This document shows, piece by piece, positions 1 to 5,760 of a DNA stretch of 5,802 bases; the stretch's first letter is position 1, and each line of letters starts with the position of its first letter. Under the pieces are notes generated by a model. It made no database searches and was not told the origin of the DNA. It saw only the letters and a program-made list of their open reading frames with translations. The stretch comes from Clostridia bacterium (GTDB lineage: Bacteria; Bacillota; Clostridia; Oscillospirales; Oscillospiraceae). The stretch covers positions 1 through 5,802 of the forward strand of contig QKDF01000131.1 of NCBI GenBank assembly GCA_003245395.1, read 5' to 3'. Made by a program: the position numbers and the translations under genes.

Positions 1-1095
1 ACGCAGCAGCCTGCGGGGCTTTACTATCAGGCCTCAGGTATCGCGCCGGACACGGTGCTGCTGACTGTGGACGGATGGGACGTGTCCGCGGAGCGGTATT
101 TTTACTGGCTGACCGTGGACTGCGACTACATCAGCAAGCAGTATGCTGCGTCCGGACGGGACCCGGACTGGGCATCTGATGCGGACGGACAGACGCTGGA
201 CGATTACGTGAAGCAGCAGGCGTTGGATACTGCGGTTTTGTACGCGGTGGTGGAGGCCTGGGCGGAAAAATATAACTGTACTCTTACGGCACAGGATCTG
301 ACAGACATCGACAATGACTGGAGCAAACAGGCTCAGGCCAACGGCGGCGAGGCGGCATATCTCACTGTGTTGTCCGGTCTGGGTCTGGACAAGACCGCGG
401 CACAGCTGTTTTCGGCCGACTATTACCTGTATGAGCACCTGCGGGAACTCTCCCGCACGACCGGCAGTGAGCTTGCCCCGGCAGACGGGGAACTGACATC
501 CTATGCGCAGGATTCAAAAGCGGAAACGGTGGAAGCGGCCAGCTTTCCCGATACGCAGAAAGCGCAGACGGTGCTGGATGCGCTGGGGACGGACCCTGCC
601 GGAGACTTGTCGGACCTGGCCCAAGCAAATAGCGGGACAGCGCAGACAGTGACATTTGTCCCTGGAGACGGGACACTTCCGGAAGCGGTGGAAACCGCGG
701 CGGTCTCTCTCACGGAAACTGCGCTCAGCGCCCCGGTGGAGACGGAATCGGAAGTTTGGCTGGTGCGCCGCCTGCCCTTGGATCAGGATGCGTTGGCGGA
801 TGTTTGGTTTGAAGCCAAAATGGAAACTGCGGCCGAACAGGCAGATATTAAGCTGACAGATGCATATTCTGACTTTACAGCGGAATCCTTTTATGAAAAG
901 CTGACTGCCGCGCGGCAGGCTGCGATTTCGGGCGGGACCTCTTCCGGTGCGGCTTCGTCTTCAGACCAGGCAGCATCTTCGGGCGCAGCTTCGTCTTCGG
1001 GTCAGGCCGCATCTTCCGGCGCGGCGTCTTCTTCCGGTCAAACAGTCACACCCGGTCGGGTACAGAATGTGGGTGGGACCTCTGCAACAGCCTGA
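1..1095 (+). CDS. SurA/parvulin-like extracytoplasmic protein with degenerate PPIase region (5' end missing)
   Basis: The frame is open from base 1 to the TGA at 1093-1095 (364 codons). A GTG at 55 is in frame but lacks a ribosome binding site, and the codons before it read as ordinary protein, so the gene most likely starts outside the window; any signal peptide or lipobox would be there. Early residues (VLLTVDGWDVSAERYFYWL, about 19-37 of the visible part) match the opening of SurA-type N-terminal domains. Residues about 175-258 follow the parvulin layout (KAQTVL..., DLSDLAQANSG, a Gly-rich turn, an LPEAVETAAVSL helix, then a SEVWLVRRLPL strand), but the ARHIL-type and GYHII-type histidine positions are occupied by other residues. 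A helical segment (DALADVWFEAKMETAAEQAD) follows, then a low-complexity tail. By family this would be an exported or membrane-anchored chaperone-like protein; catalysis is doubtful. The family is inferred by pattern. Confidence 0.72.
   Translation, partial: TQQPAGLYYQASGIAPDTVLLTVDGWDVSAERYFYWLTVDCDYISKQYAASGRDPDWASDADGQTLDDYVKQQALDTAVLYAVVEAWAEKYNCTLTAQDLTDIDNDWSKQAQANGGEAAYLTVLSGLGLDKTAAQLFSADYYLYEHLRELSRTTGSELAPADGELTSYAQDSKAETVEAASFPDTQKAQTVLDALGTDPAGDLSDLAQANSGTAQTVTFVPGDGTLPEAVETAAVSLTETALSAPVETESEVWLVRRLPLDQDALADVWFEAKMETAAEQADIKLTDAYSDFTAESFYEKLTAARQAAISGGTSSGAASSSDQAASSGAASSSGQAASSGAASSSGQTVTPGRVQNVGGTSATA
940..1041 (+). repeat. Three 36-bp tandem repeats encoding an SSGAASSS(D/G)QAA tail
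   Basis: Units lie at 940-975, 976-1011 and 1012-1041; the last matches for ten codons and then diverges. Each encodes the 12-residue unit SSGAASSS(D/G)QAA. Synonymous codons differ between units (for example TCTTCCGGTGCG, TCTTCGGGCGCA and TCTTCCGGCGCG), so the peptide is conserved better than the DNA and the repeats are not a very recent duplication. The result is a flexible, mostly uncharged C-terminal tail, as often seen in exported Firmicute proteins. Confidence 0.9.
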
Positions 1096-1126
1096 TTTCC
1101 GGTAATTGGGCAAAGTGACCAATAAT

Positions 1127-1172
1127 AATACGATTTTGTCAAATTTTTAACAAATATTTTTAAAATCGTATT
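1127..1172. repeat. 11-bp inverted repeat upstream of the thiolase promoter
   Basis: AATACGATTTT at 1127-1137 is perfectly complementary to AAAATCGTATT at 1162-1172, with a 24-base AT-rich centre. The right arm runs into TTTTCCC. It lies 32 bases after the stop of the upstream gene, so it may act as a weak AT-rich terminator for that gene, or be part of the thiolase control region, since the upstream Rex-like site overlaps its left arm. The long loop and few GC pairs make it a poor classical terminator. Confidence 0.5.
1136..1153. promoter_or_regulatory. Rex-type operator, upstream site
   Basis: TTGTCAAATTTTTAACAA matches the Firmicute Rex consensus TTGTTAANNNNTTAACAA at 13 of 14 specified positions (C for T at position 5). 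The right half-site is exact. It ends 25 bases before the -35 box of the thiolase promoter. Rex is a redox repressor released from DNA by high NADH/NAD+, and thiolase and butyrate genes are known Rex targets in Clostridium. The site also contains a TTGTCA that could be a -35 box for a weak promoter (TAAAAT at 1161-1166, 19-bp spacer), which Rex would then cover. The match is read from sequence; the regulator itself is not in the window. Confidence 0.75.
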
Positions 1173-1178
1173 TTCCCA

Positions 1179-1207
1179 TTGACGCAGCGCATACATCCCC
1201 CTATAAT
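1179..1207 (+). promoter_or_regulatory. Strong sigma-70 promoter of the thiolase gene
   Basis: The -35 box TTGACG (1179-1184) and a perfect -10 box TATAAT (1202-1207) are separated by exactly 17 bases. Transcription would start near 1213-1215, giving a leader of about 150 nt. The strength of this promoter agrees with the biased codon use of the thiolase gene. It lies between the two Rex-like palindromes. Confidence 0.88.
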
Positions 1208-1362
1208 AAAGTACAGAGCGACGGGACATCTACCCGCTTGTCAAAAAAATGACAAACTATTGCTGGGTATAAACCCGGTTTCTGCTCTGGGGTTGTCTAC
1301 AATCCGGTACGGAAAACACACTGTGACCGGATAAAGAAATTTCAATAAAATGGAGGCATATC
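1208..1362 (+). other. Leader of the thiolase mRNA (about 150 nt) with ribosome binding site
   Basis: This stretch runs from the -10 box to the thiolase start. It contains the downstream palindrome (1238-1255), a small hairpin with a six-pair stem including one G-T pair (1263-1268 with 1273-1278, loop ATAA), and GGAGG at 1352-1356, six bases before the ATG. CCGG-containing segments at 1275-1279, 1303-1308 and 1326-1330 could give alternative pairings. No known riboswitch or attenuator was recognised, and no U-tract terminator precedes the start codon. Confidence 0.55.
1238..1255. promoter_or_regulatory. Rex-type palindrome, downstream site in the leader
   Basis: TTGTCAAAAAAATGACAA has perfectly symmetric TTGTCA/TGACAA arms around six A residues and is 18 bp long, the length of a Rex box. 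Against TTGTTAANNNNTTAACAA it matches 11 of 14 specified positions; two of the three differences are the symmetric pair C5/G14. It shares its first eight bases with the upstream site, and the centres of the two are 102 bp apart. It starts about 25 bases after the predicted transcription start, where a bound repressor would block elongation. In RNA it could also form a weak six-pair hairpin. Confidence 0.6.
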
Positions 1363-2619
1363 ATGAGAGATCTTTATGTTGTAAATTGCTGCAGAACCGC
1401 AATCGGTTCGTTTGGCGGTGCCCTGAAGAACACTTCCGCTGTTGACATGGGTGTGATCGTTGTCAAAGAAGCGCTCAACCGCGCCGGTGTGAAGCCCGAG
1501 CAGGTGGACGAACTGATGTTTGGCTGCATCCTGACCGCAGCACAGGGCCAGAACGTGGCCCGGCAGGTGGGCGTGAAGTCCGGTATCCCCTACTCCGTCC
1601 CCGCCTATACCGTCGGCATGGTCTGCGGTTCCGGCATGAAGTCCATGATTGAAGCCGCCCGTGCCATCCAGTGCGGCGACGCGGACATCATTGTCTGCGG
1701 CGGCACCGAGAATATGTCCGCTGCCCCCTATGCCTCCATGGATGCCCGCTGGGGCGCCCGCATGGGCGACAAGAAGCTGGTCGACACCATGATCAAGGAC
1801 GGCCTGTGGGACGCTTACAACAACTATCACATGGGCACCACTGCTGAGAACATCAACGACGTGTGGGGCATCACCCGCAAGGAGCAGGACGAGTTTGCCG
1901 CTTCTTCTCAGCAGAAGGCTGAGGCCGCTCAGAAGTCCGGCAGATTTGAAGCCGAGATCGTGCCCGTCCCCGTGAAGGTGAAGAAGGACATCGTCGAGTT
2001 TAAGGTGGATGAGTTCCCCAAGGCCGGCGTCACTGCCGAGGCCATTGCCAAGCTGAAGGGCGCATTCCCCGTGGGCCCCGAGTCCCCCAATCCCCAGGTT
2101 GTTCACACCTTTGAGGTCACCGGTGCGAAAGAGACCGACGACAAGGGCACGCCCCGCGTGACCGCTGCCAACGCTTCCGGTATTAACGACGGCGCTGCCG
2201 CTATGGTTCTGGCTTCCGGTGAGGCTGTTGAGAAGTATGGTCTCAAGCCCATGGCCAAGCTGATCGGCTGGGGCCAGGGCGGTGTTGATCCCAAGATCAT
2301 GGGTGTCGGCCCCGTTCCCGCTTCCCGTCAGGCTATGAAGAAGGCCGACGTGACCATCGAGGACATCGATCTGGTTGAAGCCAACGAGGCGTTTGCTGCC
2401 CAGTCCATTGCGGTTGCCCGCGAGCTGCACTTCGATCTGAGCAAGGTCAACGTCAACGGCGGCGCCATCTCCCTGGGTCACCCCGTGGGTGCTTCCGGCG
2501 CCCGTATCATCGTGACTCTGCTGCATGAGATGCAGAAGCGTCCCGAGGTCAAGAAGGGCCTGGCCACGCTGTGTATCGGCGGCGGCATGGGTGTTGCCAC
2601 AATCTTTGAGAAGTGCTGA
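1363..2619 (+). CDS. thlA: Acetyl-CoA C-acetyltransferase (thiolase)
   Basis: This cytosolic enzyme condenses two acetyl-CoA to acetoacetyl-CoA, the first step towards butyrate. The 418-residue protein has every thiolase signature: nucleophile Cys88 in VCGSG, NEAFA at 341-345, His373 in GHPVG, and second catalytic Cys404 in CIGGGMG (404-410). The N-terminal RTAIGSFGG (11-19) is typical of biosynthetic thiolases. It is about 25 residues longer than the usual 390-395. The excess is at about 236-264, between KLKGAF and the conserved TAANASGINDGAA, where most homologues are short. The ATG is set by GGAGG six bases upstream. The gene is monocistronic, between a strong promoter with Rex-like sites and a strong terminator; crt, hbd, bcd and etf are not adjacent. 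Lysine codons are almost all AAG, suggesting high expression. Function is very likely; the symbol follows clostridial use (atoB elsewhere). Confidence 0.95.
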   Translation: MRDLYVVNCCRTAIGSFGGALKNTSAVDMGVIVVKEALNRAGVKPEQVDELMFGCILTAAQGQNVARQVGVKSGIPYSVPAYTVGMVCGSGMKSMIEAARAIQCGDADIIVCGGTENMSAAPYASMDARWGARMGDKKLVDTMIKDGLWDAYNNYHMGTTAENINDVWGITRKEQDEFAASSQQKAEAAQKSGRFEAEIVPVPVKVKKDIVEFKVDEFPKAGVTAEAIAKLKGAFPVGPESPNPQVVHTFEVTGAKETDDKGTPRVTAANASGINDGAAAMVLASGEAVEKYGLKPMAKLIGWGQGGVDPKIMGVGPVPASRQAMKKADVTIEDIDLVEANEAFAAQSIAVARELHFDLSKVNVNGGAISLGHPVGASGARIIVTLLHEMQKRPEVKKGLATLCIGGGMGVATIFEKC

Positions 2620-2642
2620 GCAGCAAAACTTTTTGATAAATG

Positions 2643-2677
2643 AAACAGAGACGTCCGAAAGGACGTCTCTGTTTTTT
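2643..2677 (+). terminator. Rho-independent terminator after the thiolase gene
   Basis: A perfect 14-bp stem (2643-2656 with 2661-2674) is closed by a GAAA tetraloop at 2657-2660. The T run 2672-2677 overlaps the stem base. It begins 23 bases after the thiolase stop. On the minus strand the same hairpin is followed by TTTCATTT, so it may also end the convergent regulator gene, whose stop lies 15 bases away. Confidence 0.93.
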
Positions 2678-2692
2678 ACAACCAATGAGGAA

Positions 2693-4084
2693 TTACTCGG
2701 AAAACACCTGCTCCAGCAGTGCCATGGCCTGAGGCAGGCAGTCGGTTTCCAGTCCCGCATAATTGACTACGAGTGTATGGTCAAAGGCCGGGTCCGGCCA
2801 GGCGGTGTACTCCGACAGAAAACTAAGCCGCATGCGTAGGGAAACGGCCCGCTCCCGAATGGCGGAGTCTGTTTGGCCAGTGTTCAGCCGCAGGAGAAAA
2901 TGAAGGCCGGCACCCTGCTCGGAGATTTGAATGCGATGGGCAAAATTGCTGTGGCGGAATGCCTCCAGCACCGCCGCCCGACGGGTGCGGTATTCGTTGC
3001 GTATCCGGGATAGATGCTGCTCATAATATCCGCGGGAAAGAAATCTGGCCAAAATGCATTGCTCTGTGGCGGGAACCGTGCAGGCATAAAAATCCAGTTC
3101 CCGGCGATACTGTTCCAGCAGACCGGGGGGCAGTACCAAAAACCCCATGCGCATAGAGGGGGCAATGGTCTGAGAAAAAGTGTTCAGATAAATCACCCGT
3201 CCCTGTCGGTCAATGCTCTGAAGCGGAGGAATCGGCCGGCCGGCAAATCGCAGTTCACTGTCATAGTCATCTTCTACAATAATCCCGTCGGTCTCCTCGG
3301 CCCAGCGCAGCAGCTCCTGCCGTCTGGCAATGGGAGTCACCAATCCGGTGGGATACTGATGCGACGGGGATATGTGAGCAACGGAAGCTCCCGTGCGGTG
3401 CAGAGCATTTACGTCCAAGCCCTGCCGATCCAGCGGCACCGGAACGCAGGTTACGCCGCTTTTTTCATAGACCTGTCGGATTTTAGGATACCCGGGATTT
3501 TCCACGGCAAAAATACGGTTCCGGCCCAACAGCTGGGGCAGCAGCAGATACAGGTATTCCGCCCCTGCGCCCACCACAACTTGCTCCGGGGAAACGGACA
3601 GCCCCCGATAGGCGCGCAGATCTTCCGCAATCGCCCGGCGCAATGCCGCCAACCCCTGATGCGGCAGAGGTGAAAGCAGAGCGGTTCCCTCCTCCGCAAG
3701 GACTTGCCGGGCCAGCCGTGACCAGATGGAAAAAGGAAATCGGGCAGCATCCACCCGGTTGGTTGTCAAATCCAGACGCCACACAGGCGTGTGCTCCGAT
3801 TCTTCATTCTGGAAAGCCGGAGACGATGTGGCAGGGATCTGTTCCACACGGGAGACGAAAAAACCAAGCCGTGGCCGGGTAAACACATATCCTTCTGCAG
3901 CCAGCTGGGCATAGGCGCCTTCCACGGTAATGACCGATACGCCAAGGTGTTCGGCAAGAGAACGCTTTGAGGGCAGGCGCTGCCCGGCCTGCAGCACACC
4001 GGAGAGAATATCCGCCCGGATGCGCCGGTAGAGATATTCGTACAGAGGAGATGAGTCCCGCTCCTCCAGCGGATAGGTCAACAT
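2693..4084 (-). CDS. MocR/PdxR-type GntR-aminotransferase regulator lacking the PLP lysine
   Basis: This 463-residue protein joins a GntR winged helix (about 10-78: SPLYEYLYRRIRADIL, LPSKRSLAEHLGVS, recognition helix near 50-66) to a fold-type I aminotransferase domain (about 105-463), the MocR architecture. Cofactor-pocket features are visible: GAGAEYLY (172-179), ENPGYPK (195-201), SPSHQYPTG (239-247) and EDDYDSE (271-277). The expected Schiff-base motif TFSK reads TFSQ: residue 305 is Gln (CAG, complement of 3170-3172). Such proteins sense PLP, often controlling B6 synthesis or uptake; here PLP could only be held non-covalently, or another ligand is sensed. The start at 4084 is chosen for AAGGAGGG seven bases upstream; a start 28 codons earlier would run through the promoter. 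The gene is divergent from an ECF S component, its probable target. PdxR is the likely subgroup, but the symbol is withheld because of the missing lysine. Confidence 0.9.
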   Translation of the reverse strand: MLTYPLEERDSSPLYEYLYRRIRADILSGVLQAGQRLPSKRSLAEHLGVSVITVEGAYAQLAAEGYVFTRPRLGFFVSRVEQIPATSSPAFQNEESEHTPVWRLDLTTNRVDAARFPFSIWSRLARQVLAEEGTALLSPLPHQGLAALRRAIAEDLRAYRGLSVSPEQVVVGAGAEYLYLLLPQLLGRNRIFAVENPGYPKIRQVYEKSGVTCVPVPLDRQGLDVNALHRTGASVAHISPSHQYPTGLVTPIARRQELLRWAEETDGIIVEDDYDSELRFAGRPIPPLQSIDRQGRVIYLNTFSQTIAPSMRMGFLVLPPGLLEQYRRELDFYACTVPATEQCILARFLSRGYYEQHLSRIRNEYRTRRAAVLEAFRHSNFAHRIQISEQGAGLHFLLRLNTGQTDSAIRERAVSLRMRLSFLSEYTAWPDPAFDHTLVVNYAGLETDCLPQAMALLEQVFSE

Positions 4085-4130
4085 AACGGTCCCTCCTTTT
4101 CTGACCTTATAAAAAAAGCCGATTCTGGAT

Positions 4131-4159
4131 ATTTTAATCATATCACATTTTGCATACAA
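4131..4159 (-). promoter_or_regulatory. Predicted promoter of the MocR-type regulator
   Basis: On the minus strand, TTGTAT (4159-4154) and TAAAAT (4136-4131) are spaced by 17 bases. The -10 box matches consensus at five of six positions and the -35 at its conserved TTG. Both lie on arms of the inverted repeat, which suggests autoregulation. The leader to the ATG at 4084 would be about 40 nt. Confidence 0.5.
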
Positions 4160-4160
4160 T
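4132..4160 (+). promoter_or_regulatory. Possible promoter of the ECF S-component gene
   Basis: TACAAT at 4155-4160 is a good -10 box (five of six), but the best -35 at 17-base spacing is the poor TTTTAA (4132-4137). Transcription would start near 4167, about 25 nt before the ATG at 4192. A weak -35 next to an operator-like repeat would suit an activator-dependent promoter. The -10 overlaps the -35 of the opposing promoter, so the two would compete for polymerase. Confidence 0.35.
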
Positions 4161-4191
4161 ATCCACAATCAGTTTGAGGGAGAGATTCAAT

Positions 4192-4740
4192 ATGAAGGAT
4201 GAGAAAGAAAACACAAAGACACAAACAGCGGACGGCAAGGTCCGAGCCATAGTGATGACAGCGCTGCTGGCCGCGCTGACCTGTGTGGCTACGATGGTGA
4301 TCCAGATTCCGTCTCCCACCGGTGGATATGTGAATTTGGGCGATACCGTGGTTCTGCTGAGCGCCTTTTTGCTGGGGCCGCTTTACGGAGCGGTTTCCGG
4401 AGGGATTGGCTCTATGCTGGCGGATGTGCTTTCGGGGTATATGATCTATGCTCCGGCGACGCTGGTGATTAAAGCGACGATGGCGGCAGCGGCTGGAATC
4501 TGGTATCGGGCAGCCCGTGGAAATCGCAGCGGCACGGTGGTTTCGGCAATTCTGGGTGAAGTGCCCATGGTGGTCGGGTACTGGGCATACGATGCCTGGC
4601 TGCTGGGAAGCCTTGCCGGAGGAGCCGCAGGCATCCCGGCCAATTTGGTTCAGGCGGTTTTCGGGATTGCGGCGTCCGTTTTGCTAACGGTGCTGCTGCG
4701 AAAGAACAGCGGAGTTCGTGCAAAGTTTCCAAATCTATAA
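4192..4740 (+). CDS. ECF transporter S component, probably for a B6 vitamer
   Basis: This 182-residue integral membrane protein has a short charged N-terminus and about five or six hydrophobic segments (roughly 19-39, 52-75, 80-105, 115-135, 138-170). Residues 37-95, with IQIPSPTGGYVNLGD, the LLGPLYGAVSGGIGSMLADVL stretch and YMIYAPATLVIKATM, are typical of the small S components grouped with COG4720/ECF transporters. TM1 carries an AxxxA motif (A24-A28), the type used to dock to EcfT. No EcfA or EcfT gene is near, so it would use a shared energising module (group II ECF). The start at 4192 is supported by GAGGGAGAG upstream; the ATG at 4150 lies within the promoter region. Substrate is inferred from the divergent MocR/PdxR-type gene: pyridoxine or a relative (PdxU/PdxU2-like). 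Riboflavin or thiamin precursors remain possible. Confidence 0.85.
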   Translation: MKDEKENTKTQTADGKVRAIVMTALLAALTCVATMVIQIPSPTGGYVNLGDTVVLLSAFLLGPLYGAVSGGIGSMLADVLSGYMIYAPATLVIKATMAAAAGIWYRAARGNRSGTVVSAILGEVPMVVGYWAYDAWLLGSLAGGAAGIPANLVQAVFGIAASVLLTVLLRKNSGVRAKFPNL

Positions 4741-4758
4741 AGAATGCTGTCACCAGAG

Positions 4759-4801
4759 AACAGCGGCGGGCATGATCGTATCATGCCCGCCGCTGTTATT
4801 T
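4759..4801. terminator. Perfect 18-bp hairpin between convergent genes
   Basis: Bases 4759-4776 pair without mismatch with 4780-4797 around the three-base loop CGT. The stem is GC-rich in its centre. On the plus strand it is followed by only a broken T run (TTATTTC). It lies 18 bases after the transporter stop and 21 bases before the end of the opposing DUF975 gene, so a transcription end or 3'-end stabiliser for one or both is the natural reading. Confidence 0.8.
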
Positions 4802-4818
4802 CAATCATGTATCGGTAA

Positions 4819-5649
4819 TCAGAAGAACCGGTCATCTCCGGTTTCATCCCGGTCATCAGGCAGGGGTGCGGGAGCGTTGGGAGAGATGCCGCTGGTTGCT
4901 TTGGCAGTTTCATAGTATCCCAGCTCGGTGCATTGATAAACGGGGAGGTAAAACAGGCACACGACCAAAGACCACAAACCGATAGCTGCCACCTCAAGCA
5001 CAGACTGGGGTGCGGCGGTGATGGAGTTAAACCCGGCACCGCTGCGCAGAGCTGAGAACACGTTCGCGGACTCCTGATACGTGAGGTAGACGGAAGGAAG
5101 TGAGGCCAACAGGCTCCAACCGAAGTAGCTCAGATCCAGCATCACAAGCTGAATTTTATAACCCGTGGTCTGCCGTTTGCTCATATCCAGAGCCTCCATC
5201 ACACCTAGCCCGGGATTTTCGCACAGATTCATAACGGCAAAGCGATAGCGATAAAGGGCGACAATGCCCGGAATGACAAAAAGCATAGACCACAGGACGA
5301 CAAAGAACCACTCCGCGATCATCAGCCCGATGACCTTGCCGGCAAAGGAGAAGCCGTCAAACAGCGTCAGGAATTCAGCGTGCTCGCCGCGCCGGACAGC
5401 CATGCAGTAGAGAATGAAGCCCACGGCCAGCATGTAGCTGAGCAGAGAGGAGAGAATAGAGACAAACAGGCTCAGGGAATCTGACAGCATCGCTCCGCTT
5501 GTGTTGCTGTCCGCCAGAGTGTTTGCCACATTGAGCAGCAGCACAATGCCCAGGTATAGTGCAGTCATTGCCTTTGGAGAAATCCGGGCGTCCCGCAGCA
5601 GTTCTTTCATCTGTGCTTTCAGACCGGACCGGTCAATTTGTTCTGCCAT
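4819..5649 (-). CDS. DUF975 family integral membrane protein
   Basis: The 276-residue protein starts with a short amphipathic segment (SGLKAQMKELLRDA, about 8-21) and has hydrophobic segments near 27-45, 60-84, 104-132, 167-190 and 218-240, ending in a Pro/Asp-rich hydrophilic tail (about 254-276). The central stretch FVIPGIVALYRYRFAVMNLCENPGLGVMEALDMSKRQTTGYK (about 124-165), followed by LVMLDLSYFGW, is the hallmark of DUF975 (PF06161), which has no established biochemical role. The start is placed at 5649 because AGGAGGT lies seven bases upstream; an in-frame ATG twelve codons earlier has no such site. The gene appears to be its own unit, convergent with the transporter gene. Nothing nearby suggests a specific function. 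Confidence 0.88.
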   Translation of the reverse strand: MAEQIDRSGLKAQMKELLRDARISPKAMTALYLGIVLLLNVANTLADSNTSGAMLSDSLSLFVSILSSLLSYMLAVGFILYCMAVRRGEHAEFLTLFDGFSFAGKVIGLMIAEWFFVVLWSMLFVIPGIVALYRYRFAVMNLCENPGLGVMEALDMSKRQTTGYKIQLVMLDLSYFGWSLLASLPSVYLTYQESANVFSALRSGAGFNSITAAPQSVLEVAAIGLWSLVVCLFYLPVYQCTELGYYETAKATSGISPNAPAPLPDDRDETGDDRFF

Positions 5650-5731
5650 ACTGTTACCTCCTGCTTGTGCCGCCTGAGACGGCAATGGGCGCCGATTTTC
5701 ACGCCATAAAATGATCCCTTAAGTATATAGC

Positions 5732-5760
5732 AGTCTATCACAGGTGGCCTTTTTTTGCAA
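5732..5760 (-). promoter_or_regulatory. Possible promoter of the DUF975 gene
   Basis: On the minus strand, TTGCAA (5760-5755) and TAGACT (5737-5732) are 17 bases apart, and the -10 is preceded by TGA, an extended -10 feature. A competing extended -10, TGC then TATATA (5729-5724), has no good -35. The leader of about 75 nt could form a five-pair hairpin (5668-5672 with 5680-5684) just upstream of the ribosome binding site. The rest of 5650-5802 shows no supported gene. Confidence 0.35.

Larger units (their letters stand above)
4121..4170. promoter_or_regulatory. Long inverted repeat, probable operator of the MocR-type regulator
   Basis: The arm at 4121-4133 (GATTCTGGATATT) and the arm at 4158-4170 (AATATCCACAATC) are complementary at 12 of 13 positions, with a perfect 8-bp core TGGATATT/AATATCCA. 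The spacer is 24 bases and arm centres are 37 bp apart. It sits in the middle of the 107-base gap between the divergent regulator and transporter genes and overlaps predicted promoter elements of both. MocR proteins are dimers known to bind widely spaced half-sites, so binding here could control both genes. The repeat is seen directly; its role is inferred. Confidence 0.65.

Noticed and set aside
1208..1362. Riboswitch or attenuator in the thiolase leader
   Set aside because: Only short hairpins are visible, with no terminator before the start codon and no recognised aptamer.
1342..2760. A 472-codon open frame on the minus strand across the whole thiolase gene
   Set aside because: It mirrors a gene with strongly biased GC-rich codons, its translation is repetitive Gly/His/Leu/Val-rich with no recognisable domain, and it runs through the terminator and the 3' end of the regulator gene.
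3014..3673. A 219-codon plus-strand open frame inside the regulator gene
   Set aside because: It is antisense to a clear MocR protein and has no recognisable motif or ribosome binding site.
4085..4168. N-terminal extension of the MocR-type protein (28 codons, start at 4168)
   Set aside because: It would cover the divergent promoters and the inverted repeat, and the family's N-terminus starts close to the ATG at 4084, which has AAGGAGGG at good spacing.
4150..4191. Earlier ATG for the ECF S component
   Set aside because: It has no ribosome binding site and lies on the predicted -10 box; the ATG at 4192 has a purine-rich site upstream.
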